A stretch of 64,000 nucleotides of DNA, taken from Deltaproteobacteria bacterium. Lineage in GTDB: Bacteria > Desulfobacterota > Desulfobacteria > Desulfobacterales > UBA5852. Positions 24,743 to 34,323 of this stretch are shown in pieces. Numbering within the stretch: the first letter of the stretch is position 1; each line of letters starts with the position of its first letter. Below the pieces are notes generated by a model. The model did not search any database and had not been told where the DNA came from. It saw only the letters and a program-made list of their open reading frames with translations. Position numbers and translations under genes: made by a program. The DNA lies in the NCBI GenBank assembly GCA_020444045.1, contig JAHLLS010000021.1:1-64000 (forward strand), read 5' to 3'.

Positions 24743-27700
24743 TCAGTCGGTGCGGCACTCCTTGCGGAAACGATTCAGGCCGTTGCGCACCAGTTGAACG
24801 ACTGCGGTAATGCGGCGACGCGGCTGACCGGCACCATTACGGAATATTTCCTCCAAAGAAATATGGGGGTCGCGGACCGGGCTGCGCATGTAGGCCCTGA
24901 GCGCCTGCAACCGCCGGACAATCTCTTTTTCCATATCGTCCCGGAGCTCGACTTTTAAGGCCAGGATCTGTTCTTTCAAGGCCGCATCCGGCCGCTTCCG
25001 TTGGCACTTGGCCAGCTTGTAATGAATGCGGGTCTCGATCAACTGCCGGACACGATCGCCATGCGCCTCATCCAGCAGCAGGACTTCGGGCACCAAATCG
25101 CCGAAATTGGTCACGCCCAGAATATCTTTATCCTGGAGCCAGTAGTTTTCGAGATAGTCGATCTCCAGGTCTTTGTAGTTCTGCAGCGGCATATACATGC
25201 GCCGCAGGTGCAATAGGACTTTTTCCGTTTTCTTCTTATGCCCCCCGATAATCACCGATCCGCCGATTTCACCCTTCTTGGCGCCCCGGGTCCAGGGGGC
25301 GCCGGTCACCCCGAAGTCATTGAAAACCGGAATCATCAACAGGGCCGAAAGGGTGTTCAGGGCCAGGGCATAACCGGCCGACGGCCCGCCCACATTGTAG
25401 GAGGCCGTCAGCAGTTGGTGGTGAATGGTGTAATGATCCAGAAACTCGCCGAACAGCCGCGGGATGCTGATCCTGGGCTGCAGGTGCTGGAGATAGTTCT
25501 TTACCAGTGTCAGGGCTTCCTGGGCGGATTGCTGGGTCATTTTGACCGACATGTCCAGTTCGGCCGCACCGGGGGCCGATGTGGATACGGCACCGGTCAC
25601 GAGAACCTTCTCGGGCGCCATCTTGTAATTCAGGCTGGTGGCAATGGGCAGCAAGACCCCGGTGACGTCATTGGCCCCGACGCCGACGATAAAGCCCACC
25701 TGGGGCTCTTCGCTGAGCTCGCTTTCCAAAAATTCATCCAGCTGGACTTTACCCTTCTTGGTCGGACTCTGGGAAATCTCACTGCGGGCGGACTCCAAGT
25801 GGGAAATGCGCAGGGGATATTGGGCTTCATTTTCAATCCCCGCGATCAAGTCCAAAACGACCGCATGCTGCGCAATAAATCGATCCGGATCCTCCCGCAC
25901 CATCGTCTGCACATCACTGGGGGCGTTCAGCGCGTTCAGCATGCCCAGGAGGGTTTTCAGGTTGAATTTGATGAAATTCCGATTGTCCTTGTCCGACATC
26001 TCGGGGATCTTACGCATCCGTAGAATAATTTCATATTCCGTGCTGCGCAGCGAACGCGCTTTTTCCACAAAGGCGGTGAAATCGGCAGGCGTATTACAGA
26101 TTTTCTGGGCCGTATCCACCACGGTTTCCAGGTCAAGCCCCGGTTCCAGCGGGACGTCCCCCAGTGCGGCCGCCACGATGGCGGCGATATCGTTTTTGCG
26201 TAAATGCCCGGTCACCTCCAGCACTTTCAAGCGCTTGGACCGGATGAGGGCCGGATCCAGAATGTCGAGCCGGTTGGTGGTCAGAACGGTAAACACCTGG
26301 TTCAGAGGGACTTCGCCATCGATCAGACTGAGGAATTTATTGGTCAGCTTGTCCTGGGGAGAGCCGCCGGTACTGCTCCGTTTGGGGGCCAGGGCATCTC
26401 CTTCGTCAAAGAAAATAACGGTGGGGGCGATCATCTTGGCAATATCATAGACTTTTTCCATGTTATCCACGGCCCCCTCCACCGGGTTGACCGGATCCTG
26501 CAAGGCGCTGGCGCTGGTGGCAATATCATGGATAGTGTTGTTCTCGCTAAGCCAGGTGCGCACAAGAAACGTCTTCCCGCCCCCGGGCGGCCCGTTGAGC
26601 ACGACGCCCTTTTCTTCGCTCAGGCCATATTGAAGACAGTTATTGGCCATCTCAGAGAAAACATACTTGATGTCACCGATGTATTCTTCCCACTTGACCC
26701 GTCGATCCATACGGTCGACGACCTTTTTATAAAGATCCCCATACGTGTTCTTGGCCACCAGTTCAAAGGCCCGCCGCACCAAGTCGGCATCGTCCAGATC
26801 GGCCGCGTTGAAGGTTTTCCGGATCTGGATGATGGAGTGCACCAGCTTGCGGACATAGGCCGGTGTAAGGGTCAAACTCCGCTCCCGGAACAGGCGATAG
26901 ATGGCGTCGACACTTTGATCCAGATCCACCGTGCGGATATGATGGGCATGTTTCGGGGGTAAAGGATCCTCGGGAGCGACAATGCGGATGTCGTTGCGCT
27001 GGAGTTCAATTCGGATGACCTCGCGCAGGTTGTTTTTACTCTTCCAGTAATCGCCCAGGTCGATAATGACGCCCTTCTCCACAAAGCGTCGGTAAATGGC
27101 ACCGTCGATGCGCTCGGGCTGATCGGTCGTGGCCACCAGGATACAATCCCGTCGGCCGCTGGCGATTTCATCCAGCACGATGTTCGAAGCATCCACGAGG
27201 GTGCGCTGCTGCCGCTGGACGCCACTCTGGTCTTCGCTGGCCTTGCCGAAGGCGCTGTGCGCTTCTTCGATATGGCGAATCGTTGTTTTCTTGGGATCCC
27301 CCATGGCCTTGCGGAAATAATTGCCGGGTTCACCGGCCAGGGCCGTCTGATACTCGTTCGGCGTGACAACGGCATAGTCCACTGTGATGCCATGTTCGCC
27401 TAACTCGGTCAGGTTGAGGGCAATCCGTTTTTTAAACACCCATCGGAGCAGTGGAATCCGGCTCAAGCGATGGTAGAAAAGGGTCTGGCGTCGGCGGGTG
27501 ATCTCGAAGGCGAGGTTCGGATCGACCTCTTCGATGGTTTTCCAGAACGGCAGATCTGCCAGGATCGCCTCTTTTTTCTGGTTCAGATCGATTTCGGGAA
27601 GGATTTCATTGGCAAAGATCCCATCTTCGATGACCCGTTCCACCGTGGCGCTTTTACCGCTCCCGCTCGTTCCCACAATCAAAATCAGGGGCGACTTGGG

Positions 27701-28159
27701 CACTTCGGGATCGGACAGATATTCTTTGCGCAGGTGGGCGCGATAGATTTTATCGAAAAGGGAGCGGAATTCATGCGGCACATGGATATCGCACAGTTTG
27801 CGATCCAGCAGCGACAACAGGTACATATGGTCCCGCGCGGTGATCTCCTTGTCCAGAATTTTGTTCCAGGCGTCCTGGGGATTGCGTTGACCCGATATTT
27901 CGAAGCGTGTCTGCCAATCGGTGATGACATCCGGATCATTGATTATTTCAAAATGTTTGTCCTGATCGCCAATGACTAAAAACAAAAAATGGTCCACCAG
28001 ATAATTGAAAAAACCGGTCCGGGGTTTGTACTGGTTCAATCGGGCGCGCATGAAGGCTTGTGTTTCGTGGGGCCACGAGGAAACCAGTGCGTTGATCTCT
28101 CGGATACGTTTTTCCGGCAAACGAACATATTTGACCTGCCGGGTGATGCGACGCGCCAT
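24743..28159 (-). CDS. Tandem-AAA ATPase with C-terminal Lon-type protease domain
   Basis: 1138 residues, with no membrane helix. AAA module 1: Walker A GTSGSGKS (163-170), Walker B-like RHIEEAH (295-301), sensor ILVATTD (340-346). AAA module 2: Walker A GPPGGGKT (523-530), Walker B VIFFDE (581-586), sensor VLTTNR. A Lon protease domain fills about 780-1030: VGGPSAGYALALNT carries catalytic Ser 927, and IIGGHKKK carries Lys 975, so the dyad is intact. Unlike ordinary Lon it has two AAA modules and no Lon N-terminal domain. ATG 28159 follows ggagaat and lies 2 bp after the stop of the SPFH gene, so the two are coupled. It most likely degrades proteins delivered by or embedded near the SPFH scaffold; that role is inferred. 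Confidence 0.85.
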   Translation of the reverse strand: MARRITRQVKYVRLPEKRIREINALVSSWPHETQAFMRARLNQYKPRTGFFNYLVDHFLFLVIGDQDKHFEIINDPDVITDWQTRFEISGQRNPQDAWNKILDKEITARDHMYLLSLLDRKLCDIHVPHEFRSLFDKIYRAHLRKEYLSDPEVPKSPLILIVGTSGSGKSATVERVIEDGIFANEILPEIDLNQKKEAILADLPFWKTIEEVDPNLAFEITRRRQTLFYHRLSRIPLLRWVFKKRIALNLTELGEHGITVDYAVVTPNEYQTALAGEPGNYFRKAMGDPKKTTIRHIEEAHSAFGKASEDQSGVQRQQRTLVDASNIVLDEIASGRRDCILVATTDQPERIDGAIYRRFVEKGVIIDLGDYWKSKNNLREVIRIELQRNDIRIVAPEDPLPPKHAHHIRTVDLDQSVDAIYRLFRERSLTLTPAYVRKLVHSIIQIRKTFNAADLDDADLVRRAFELVAKNTYGDLYKKVVDRMDRRVKWEEYIGDIKYVFSEMANNCLQYGLSEEKGVVLNGPPGGGKTFLVRTWLSENNTIHDIATSASALQDPVNPVEGAVDNMEKVYDIAKMIAPTVIFFDEGDALAPKRSSTGGSPQDKLTNKFLSLIDGEVPLNQVFTVLTTNRLDILDPALIRSKRLKVLEVTGHLRKNDIAAIVAAALGDVPLEPGLDLETVVDTAQKICNTPADFTAFVEKARSLRSTEYEIILRMRKIPEMSDKDNRNFIKFNLKTLLGMLNALNAPSDVQTMVREDPDRFIAQHAVVLDLIAGIENEAQYPLRISHLESARSEISQSPTKKGKVQLDEFLESELSEEPQVGFIVGVGANDVTGVLLPIATSLNYKMAPEKVLVTGAVSTSAPGAAELDMSVKMTQQSAQEALTLVKNYLQHLQPRISIPRLFGEFLDHYTIHHQLLTASYNVGGPSAGYALALNTLSALLMIPVFNDFGVTGAPWTRGAKKGEIGGSVIIGGHKKKTEKVLLHLRRMYMPLQNYKDLEIDYLENYWLQDKDILGVTNFGDLVPEVLLLDEAHGDRVRQLIETRIHYKLAKCQRKRPDAALKEQILALKVELRDDMEKEIVRRLQALRAYMRSPVRDPHISLEEIFRNGAGQPRRRITAVVQLVRNGLNRFRKECRTD

Positions 28160-28161
28160 CG

Positions 28162-29100
28162 CTATTCTCCGTCGGCCGGGCTTTTCAGGGCCGGGGCTGG
28201 AAGGGCCACAGTGGGATTCCCCTGGGTATTCTGGAGCACCATGGTATTCTGACCGGTTTGATTCTTTTCATAGGCCGAGGCCCAATGCTGCTGGACCAGG
28301 AATTGCAGCAACGCGGTATCTATTGTAGCATCCCCGCGTCCCAGCCCTTTCTGCAGGGCTTGGATCCCCTCCAGGTAGGCCGCATACAGTTTGCGGATGC
28401 GGCTGGCCTCCTGGTCCGCGGCATAATTCTCTGCTTCGGCGATCAGTTCGCGGCGCTTTTTCTCCTCGGTCGCGGCCACCAGTTTGTCACCAAAACGGGT
28501 TTCCTTCAGTACGAAACTGACCACCTCGATGCCATACTTTTGCTCAAGCGTCGGACCGCCTTCGTTGATCGGTCGATCCTTGAGGGCTCGAAAAATCTTC
28601 TCTTTGATGGCCTCGCGATCACTGATGAGCTGATTGACCTGCTGGGCCTGGAGAATGTCTTTGACGATACCATCATAGTCTCCGAGGAGGAGTTCCTGCG
28701 GGTGCAAATTCTTGATCGCCCATGTATGGAGGTTGAGAATCCGATAGGTCAACAGGGCCGACGTCCATAAGGCCACATTCTCCTGCGAGATTATGCGCAT
28801 GGGTTCGGGAGATCCGCCCAGATAGAGCACTTGGTTCATCAAAGAGACCTCCTGCTCGATGCGTGTAAAAAAAGGTAAACGGACATGCCAGCCAATGGTC
28901 GTGACGGCTTCACGCTTGCCCCCTAAACGTTCCAGTACAACCGCATAGTTTTCTTTGACCTTGTAGATCGTCTTGGAAGCGTATACCAGGGCCACCAGAC
29001 CGTAAATCATGCCGCCTAACGCGACGATGGCAAATATTCTTCGCACAACGGTTTTGACAAATGCTCTGCGCATAATTTTGTTGGAAAGCTGATCGGCCAT
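28162..29100 (-). CDS. SPFH/Band 7 membrane protein
   Basis: 312 residues. One membrane helix at about 21-43 (RIFAIVALGGMIYGLVALVY) follows a basic N-terminus. An SPFH/Band 7 domain follows (KENYAVVLERLGGKREAVTTIGWHVRLPF), and a charged helical region near 205-260 (TEEKKRRELIAEAENYAADQ) is the usual oligomerising coil. The protein belongs with HflK/HflC/stomatin-type scaffolds that form membrane cages. A strong gaggagc precedes ATG 29100; an upstream start at 29169 is less likely. It is the first gene of a two-gene unit with the Lon-type protease. HflKC restrain FtsH, so this may be an analogous scaffold for a soluble protease. Confidence 0.85.
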   Translation of the reverse strand: MADQLSNKIMRRAFVKTVVRRIFAIVALGGMIYGLVALVYASKTIYKVKENYAVVLERLGGKREAVTTIGWHVRLPFFTRIEQEVSLMNQVLYLGGSPEPMRIISQENVALWTSALLTYRILNLHTWAIKNLHPQELLLGDYDGIVKDILQAQQVNQLISDREAIKEKIFRALKDRPINEGGPTLEQKYGIEVVSFVLKETRFGDKLVAATEEKKRRELIAEAENYAADQEASRIRKLYAAYLEGIQALQKGLGRGDATIDTALLQFLVQQHWASAYEKNQTGQNTMVLQNTQGNPTVALPAPALKSPADGE

Positions 29101-29841
29101 AAGCTCCTCGATATGATGGGGGCGGTTGGACAGCACACGTTGCCATTCATCGTGAATACCGGACGGCAAGCATTCTCACACGGGTTATATTTACCGGGTC
29201 GTGCCGGACTCGAAAGCTATGCATGGCATCGGCCCGGGAATCACGCGGCCCTGTTGGCCATTGCCACGATGGTCAGGAAATCGAGACGTTGATGTGACGC
29301 ATATGCGCGATTCGCAGGCCTGCAAAAGGGAACGGGTAATGAGTGTATGCCCTTCTTCTTCCCTGCTGTCGCGGTTCATATGGATTTTTCTGCGTGAACG
29401 ATACCCACGAATTTAGGAAAAATCAAATAATGAATTTAATTTTTTTTGATTATTCTTATTGTTCAGCGTTTTTTTGTGGATTTTATGGTTGTTCACTTTT
29501 CTGATTGATGGCCTTATTCTCTTTTAATAACTGTTTATATTACAGTTTTATAAATTTTTAAATACGCTTGCCACCCTATATTAAAAAATTTTAATTTATG
29601 AATAGAATTCACTTGACAAATTCTGTCCAGTAAATGTATTCAGTTTAACAGATTTTTTCCCATTCATGCGACCAACAGGTAAAGTACACCTATGATCAGG
29701 TTGCGCGCACCTTTTGCACCACCGTTCACCCGCAAACGATTTCAGCATGGCGCTATGCATGCACCATGATGCTTTGAATGCAGGACGCATTGACTTGCGC
29801 GTTCCTCTTTTTACTAACTACCAACTTAATGGGGGTGGGGT
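29101..29841. other. Long AT-rich divergent intergenic region
   Basis: Over 700 bp between the divergent SPFH and acs genes. From about 29400 to 29660 it is strikingly AT-rich. No protein-like ORF, RNA gene or repeat is recognised. It probably carries the control region of acs: a TTGACA at 29613-29618 is the best -35 box. Room exists for activator sites, none of which I can name. Confidence 0.5.
29613..29640 (+). promoter_or_regulatory. Candidate promoter for acs
   Basis: TTGACA (29613-29618), 16-bp spacer, then TGTATT (29635-29640). The -35 is perfect and the -10 is weak, which suits an activated promoter. It would give a leader of about 195 nt to acs. Confidence 0.4.
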
Positions 29842-31875
29842 ATGACGGAAAAGGCAAATGTCGAGACCTCTGAGGCTGAAATTGCGGTGCACATGCAGGA
29901 AGAAGCTTATTTTTATCCGCCCAGAGATTTTGTGGCCCAGGCCAACATGACGGACGAAACCATTTACGATCGTTTCAGCCTGGACAATTTCCCTAATTGT
30001 TTCAAGGAGTATGCTGACATGCTGGACTGGTACGAGTATTGGGACGAAATTCTCGATACCAGCGACGCACCCTGCTACAAGTGGTTCAAGGGCGGCAAGA
30101 TCAATGCCAGCTACAACTGCATCGACCGCCACCTGCCCAAGAACAAGAACAAGACCGCCATCCATTTCGTTCCCGAGCTTGAAGAAGACGCCGTGCAGCA
30201 CATCACCTATCAGGAACTCTACGTGCGGGTGAATGAAATGGCCGCCCTCCTGCGCGACTTTGCCGGCCTGAAACGCGGCGACCGGGTCACCCTGCACCTT
30301 CCCATGAGCGCCGAACTGCCCATCACCATGCTGGCCTGTGCCCGCCTGGGTGTCATCCATTCCCAGGTCTTCGGCGGGTTCAGCGGCAAGGCCGCCGGCG
30401 ACCGTATCGAAGACTCCGGCAGCCGTGTTCTGATCACCATGGATGCCTATTACCGCGGCGGCAAATTGCTGGATCACAAGAAAAAAGCTGAGGAAGCCGT
30501 GGCCAAAGCCGCCGAAGACGGCCAGGTCGTGGACAAAGTGCTCATCTGGCAGCGTTATCCCGGAAAGTACTCGGCGGCAACCCCGATTGTCGAGGGCCGG
30601 GACTTCATGATCAACAATGTCCTCAAGGATTTCTACGGAGCCCGTGTGGAGCCTGAAAGAATGAACGCCGAGGATCCGCTCTTTCTGATGTATACCAGCG
30701 GCACCACCGGCAAACCCAAGGGCTGCCAGCACGGCACCGGCGGTTACCTGGCTTATGTAACCGGCACCTCCAAATACGTTCAGGACATCCATCCGGAAGA
30801 CGTTTACTGGTGCATGGCCGATATCGGCTGGATCACCGGACACTCCTACATCGTCTACGGCCCCCTGTCGCTCTGTGCTTCTTCGGTCATTTACGAAGGA
30901 ATTCCCAACTATCCGGATCCGGGCCGCCCGTGGCGCATCGCCCAGAACCTGGATGTCAACATCTTCCACACGGCACCCACGGCCATTCGCGCCCTGCGCA
31001 AGATCGGCCCGGACGAACCGGCCAAGTACAACTACAAGTTCAAACACATGACCACCGTGGGCGAGCCCATCGAGCCGGAAGTCTGGAAATGGTACTATAA
31101 GGTTGTCGGCAAGGAAAAAGCCGCCATCGTGGACACTTGGTGGCAGACCGAGACCGGCGGCTTCCTGTGCAGCACCCTGCCGGGCATCTCCCCGATGAAA
31201 CCGGGCAGCGCCGGCAAAGGCATGCCGGGCATCCATCCCATCATCCTCGATGACGAGGGCAAGGAACTGCCGCGGGGCGCGGGCAAGGCCGGGAACATCT
31301 GCATCCAGAACCCCTGGCCGGGCATGTTCCAGACCATCTGGGGCGACCGCGACCGTTTCGTAACCAACTACTTCGAGCGCTACTGCAAAGACCCCAAGAG
31401 CAAAGACTGGCGCGACTGGCCCTACCTGACCGGTGATGCTGCCATGGAGGCGCCCGACGGCTATTACCGGATCCTGGGCCGCATCGACGACGTCATCAAT
31501 GTTTCCGGTCACCGCCTGGGCACCAAAGAACTCGAATCCGCCGCCCTGGTGGTGGAGGAAGTGGCCGAGTCCGCCGTTGTACCGGTGGCGGACGATATCA
31601 AGGGCGTGGTGCCGGATCTCTACGTGGCCCTCAAACCGGGTTTCGAGGCCTCGGAAGAACTTTCGCAGAAAATCATTTCGGCCCTGATCAACGAAATCGG
31701 ACCGATTGCCAAACCGCGCAAGGTCTGGATCGTGCCCGACATGCCCAAGACCCGTTCGGGCAAAATCATGCGCCGGGTGCTGGCCGCCCTTTCCAACAAG
31801 AAGGATGTGGGCGACGTGATGACCCTGGCCAACCCGGATGTTGTCGAGACAATCAGGAACCAAGTGCAGAAATAA
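29842..31875 (+). CDS. acs: Acetyl-CoA synthetase (AMP-forming)
   Basis: 677 residues of the ANL superfamily. The P-loop-like YTSGTTGKPKG is near 286-296, the WWQTETGG substrate motif near 433-440, and the C-terminal PKTRSGKIMRR contains the Lys (641) that is acetylated to switch off Acs in many bacteria. It makes acetyl-CoA from acetate, ATP and CoA. Length and the N-terminal segment match true Acs, slightly extended. ATG 29842. It begins the acetate region: a symporter gene starts 370 bp downstream on the same strand. In a sulfate reducer it would feed acetate into acetyl-CoA oxidation or assimilation. Confidence 0.93.
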   Translation: MTEKANVETSEAEIAVHMQEEAYFYPPRDFVAQANMTDETIYDRFSLDNFPNCFKEYADMLDWYEYWDEILDTSDAPCYKWFKGGKINASYNCIDRHLPKNKNKTAIHFVPELEEDAVQHITYQELYVRVNEMAALLRDFAGLKRGDRVTLHLPMSAELPITMLACARLGVIHSQVFGGFSGKAAGDRIEDSGSRVLITMDAYYRGGKLLDHKKKAEEAVAKAAEDGQVVDKVLIWQRYPGKYSAATPIVEGRDFMINNVLKDFYGARVEPERMNAEDPLFLMYTSGTTGKPKGCQHGTGGYLAYVTGTSKYVQDIHPEDVYWCMADIGWITGHSYIVYGPLSLCASSVIYEGIPNYPDPGRPWRIAQNLDVNIFHTAPTAIRALRKIGPDEPAKYNYKFKHMTTVGEPIEPEVWKWYYKVVGKEKAAIVDTWWQTETGGFLCSTLPGISPMKPGSAGKGMPGIHPIILDDEGKELPRGAGKAGNICIQNPWPGMFQTIWGDRDRFVTNYFERYCKDPKSKDWRDWPYLTGDAAMEAPDGYYRILGRIDDVINVSGHRLGTKELESAALVVEEVAESAVVPVADDIKGVVPDLYVALKPGFEASEELSQKIISALINEIGPIAKPRKVWIVPDMPKTRSGKIMRRVLAALSNKKDVGDVMTLANPDVVETIRNQVQK

Positions 31876-32247
31876 TTGCGCTTTACCCCTCGTCGGTGGA
31901 CCGTTTCCCGGCCCACCGACGATAACGCTCATCCGGACATCCACAAAGCGTAGCCGCCACATTTGTCTGGATGGCACTCTTCTCGGGCAGCCACCACGCT
32001 GCCGGGGAAGACAAACAATCTTGCGACGGGTCGTCCGTTGCCTCGGCAACACGACGATACCCAATTTGCCCCATCTATAGACACCGGCCGGCCATCAACG
32101 CCGACCCAATCGAGATGGGCGCCGGCCCTTGAAAGGAGGTGATACTCAGTCGACGGCTATTATTGATGGCTGCTAACGATTATGCCGATTGCCTGGTGAC
32201 AACTGTCAACCGGAAGTGGCATATGAGGAAACCATTGGAGGTATGGT
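31876..32247. other. acs-symporter intergenic region with a stem and a 12-base anti-SD match
   Basis: No supported gene. A perfect 9-bp stem (cgtcggtgg 31891-31899, ccaccgacg 31913-31921) follows acs but lacks a T run. At 32132-32143 aaaggaggtgat matches the full anti-Shine-Dalgarno end of 16S rRNA, yet no start codon follows at normal spacing; the symporter start is 105 bp further on. Confidence 0.5.
31891..31921. terminator. Stem-loop downstream of acs
   Basis: Perfect 9-bp inverted repeat around a 13-base loop, 16 bp after the acs stop; no T tract follows, so it may stabilise the acs mRNA end or only pause transcription. Confidence 0.4.
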
Positions 32248-34032
32248 ATGGAATCAAGCACAACCTGGGTCTACGTATTTCTTGGCCTGTATATCGTGTA
32301 TTGCTTCTACTGGGGGCTCAAGGGGTATTTTACCGAGAAGACATCCTCCGGTTACGCAATCGCAGGCCGGTCCATTCCCTTTTTCGCGTTTCTTCTCGCC
32401 GCCACGGCCGCGTCTTTCAGTGGATGGACTTTTATCGGCCATCCTGGTCTGATATGGCGTGACGGCTTAGCCTATGCGTTTGCATCGTTTTATGTGCTGA
32501 CCATTCCCATCACCGGCACGTTCTTCTCCAAACGCACCTGGCTCATGGGCAAGCGCTATGGGTTTATCACCCCCGGCGACATGTATGCCTATTATTACAA
32601 CAACGAGACACTGCGCTGGCTGGTCGTCGCCACCGCCGTGCTCTACTCCATCTTCTACTCCGCCGTACAGCTGATGGCGGCCGGCGCCCTTTTCAACGTC
32701 ATTGCCGGCGTCCCCACAGCCTACGGGGCCATCTTTCTGGCCTTCATCGTGTGGTTTTATGTCTGCACCGGCGGCCTGAAAGCCTCCACCTGGGTCGGCG
32801 TTATCCAGTTCGTCCTGCTGGTGGGTGGTATTGTCATCCTGGGCTTTTTCGTCATGCGCGCGCCCGAGTTCGGCGGCTGGACGGCCTTCTCCAACTCGAT
32901 CAAGGCGCTTGACCCGAAATTCCTGGAGGTCCCCAAGGTCATCAATTTCGGCCTGGGCGGCGGTTGGACATCGGTCATGATTCTGACCTACATGTTCGCC
33001 CTGATGGGGATTCAATCCTCCCCGGCCTTCACCATGTGGACCTTCGGTATTAAATCCCCGAAACCCCTGGCCTGGCAGCAAGCCTTCATGTCCACCTTCG
33101 TGGTCGGCTTCGCCCTGTTCTTCTTCACCGCCTTCCAGGGCATGGGCGCCAAAGTCCTCCAGATGGCCGGTAACCCGGCTTTCGTCGATATCAACCAGGC
33201 CACGGTCGTACCGACCCTGATGAAAACCTTCCTGCCGCCGGTCATGTTGGGCGTGGTTTTCATGGGCGCCATTGCGGCCATTCATTCCACGGCAGCTCCC
33301 TACATCGGCACCGGTGGATCTATCCTGCTGCGCGACGTTTACTGGCGCTATATCAAGAAACAGGAAGCCAGCCACGCGGAACAGATCTGGGTCAACCGCC
33401 TCATGGCCACCGTTCTGACCATCGCCGCCCTGGCGGTCGGTCTGACCTCCAAAGCCGCGCTGGTTATTCTGGGGGCCCTGGCCACCGCCTTCGGCTTTCT
33501 CATGTATCTGCTGCTGGCCGGCACCCTCTGGGGATTTCGCTTCCCCGCCGTGGGGGCTGTGGTCGGTATCTTCTCCGGCATGATTGCCGTGGCGCTGACC
33601 TACAAGGTATGGCCGAACCCGCTGTCCATGCACTGCGCCTTCTGGGGTGTGTTTACAGCCGCTGTGATGGCCTACCTCTGCCGCGGTGTCGGTATCAAAG
33701 ATGACGAGGAAACGATTGAGCGTCAGAAGGAAGTGCGCACTTTCCTCGATAGCATCGATGAGCCCAGCGAGTCCGGCAAAGCCTGGCGCAAAGTCATGAA
33801 AGTTGCCGTGCCGGTATGGTATTTCTTCGCCATCGGGCCGGCCTGTATTTGGGGCAACACGGCCTTCTCATTCGCCGGCTTTCCGAGCCTGTGGTCCTGG
33901 CAGATCACGTGGTGGATCCTCGGCATCATTATGATGTGGGCCCTGTGCTTCAAGGCTGAAATGTCCACCACCAACGAGACCCAGATCCAGCGGGCCGAAG
34001 TGGAAACCATGAACGTTGTTAGAGAGGCCTGA
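32248..34032 (+). CDS. Sodium:solute symporter (SSS family), probable acetate or monocarboxylate uptake
   Basis: 594 residues with about 13 membrane helices. The early YAIAGRSIPFFAFLLAATAASFSGWTF segment and the later GVVFMGAIAAIHSTAAPYI fit the SSS (LeuT-fold) family. A soluble charged linker near 480-515 (DDEETIERQKEVRTF) precedes the last helices. Position next to acs, and the tiny accessory gene after it, suggest acetate or a related short-chain acid as substrate; ActP-type transporters are the obvious comparison. ATG 32248 follows ggaggt at 4-5 bases' spacing. Sodium coupling is inferred from the family. Confidence 0.8.
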   Translation: MESSTTWVYVFLGLYIVYCFYWGLKGYFTEKTSSGYAIAGRSIPFFAFLLAATAASFSGWTFIGHPGLIWRDGLAYAFASFYVLTIPITGTFFSKRTWLMGKRYGFITPGDMYAYYYNNETLRWLVVATAVLYSIFYSAVQLMAAGALFNVIAGVPTAYGAIFLAFIVWFYVCTGGLKASTWVGVIQFVLLVGGIVILGFFVMRAPEFGGWTAFSNSIKALDPKFLEVPKVINFGLGGGWTSVMILTYMFALMGIQSSPAFTMWTFGIKSPKPLAWQQAFMSTFVVGFALFFFTAFQGMGAKVLQMAGNPAFVDINQATVVPTLMKTFLPPVMLGVVFMGAIAAIHSTAAPYIGTGGSILLRDVYWRYIKKQEASHAEQIWVNRLMATVLTIAALAVGLTSKAALVILGALATAFGFLMYLLLAGTLWGFRFPAVGAVVGIFSGMIAVALTYKVWPNPLSMHCAFWGVFTAAVMAYLCRGVGIKDDEETIERQKEVRTFLDSIDEPSESGKAWRKVMKVAVPVWYFFAIGPACIWGNTAFSFAGFPSLWSWQITWWILGIIMMWALCFKAEMSTTNETQIQRAEVETMNVVREA

Positions 34033-34086
34033 TTCAGGCCATCGTTATTGCTCGCGCATTAACCTGTAATCCAAGGAGAATGCACC

Positions 34087-34173
34087 ATGAAACAAGAAGA
34101 TATCTGGATGATCGTCCTGGTAGGTTTTTCAATCTTCTGGACGTCGTTGTTTGGCATGGGCGTCTTCGGTTAA
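34087..34173 (+). CDS. 28-residue symporter small accessory protein
   Basis: A minute gene with aaggag ahead of ATG 34087 and a TAA stop. The peptide starts MKQEDIWMIVLVGFSIFW and ends in GMGVFG: one short membrane helix behind an acidic N-terminus. Its place directly after the symporter, 54 bp from its stop, matches the tiny proteins annotated as symporter small accessory proteins beside SSS or Na+-coupled transporters. It presumably stabilises or modulates the transporter in the membrane. It is easily missed by gene finders because of its length. A perfect 12-bp hairpin follows at 34211. Confidence 0.75.
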   Translation: MKQEDIWMIVLVGFSIFWTSLFGMGVFG

Positions 34174-34210
34174 GATCGCCCTGCCGTAGCACACGGATCC
34201 TATAAAAACA

Positions 34211-34240
34211 GCGTCCGCCGGCCCACCTGCCGGCGGACGC
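34211..34240 (+). terminator. Strong GC hairpin after the symporter unit
   Basis: Perfect 12-bp stem (gcgtccgccggc 34211-34222, gccggcggacgc 34229-34240), 6-base loop, no T run after it. It separates the transport genes from the signalling genes, either as a terminator or as a 3-prime end stabiliser. Confidence 0.55.
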
Positions 34241-34323
34241 CCCCAGGACCCATTACAACAAACCGATACCCATCCGGGCACTGTCCCTTCATGGGCCATC
34301 AGATCGATTCACCAGGCAATCTT

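Noticed and set aside
19151..29100. Treating the minus-strand run as a phage-defence island because of the AAA/Lon protein
   Set aside because: No methylase, nuclease or BREX/DISARM partner is present; neighbours are housekeeping-like and composition is uniform.
29818..32064. A 748-codon open frame antisense to acs
   Set aside because: It mirrors the codon pattern of acs on a GC-rich template, has no ribosome site or known domain, and acs itself is certain.
32467..33633. A 388-codon frame antisense to the symporter
   Set aside because: Gly/Asp/His-rich low-complexity translation typical of antisense frames; symporter is clear.
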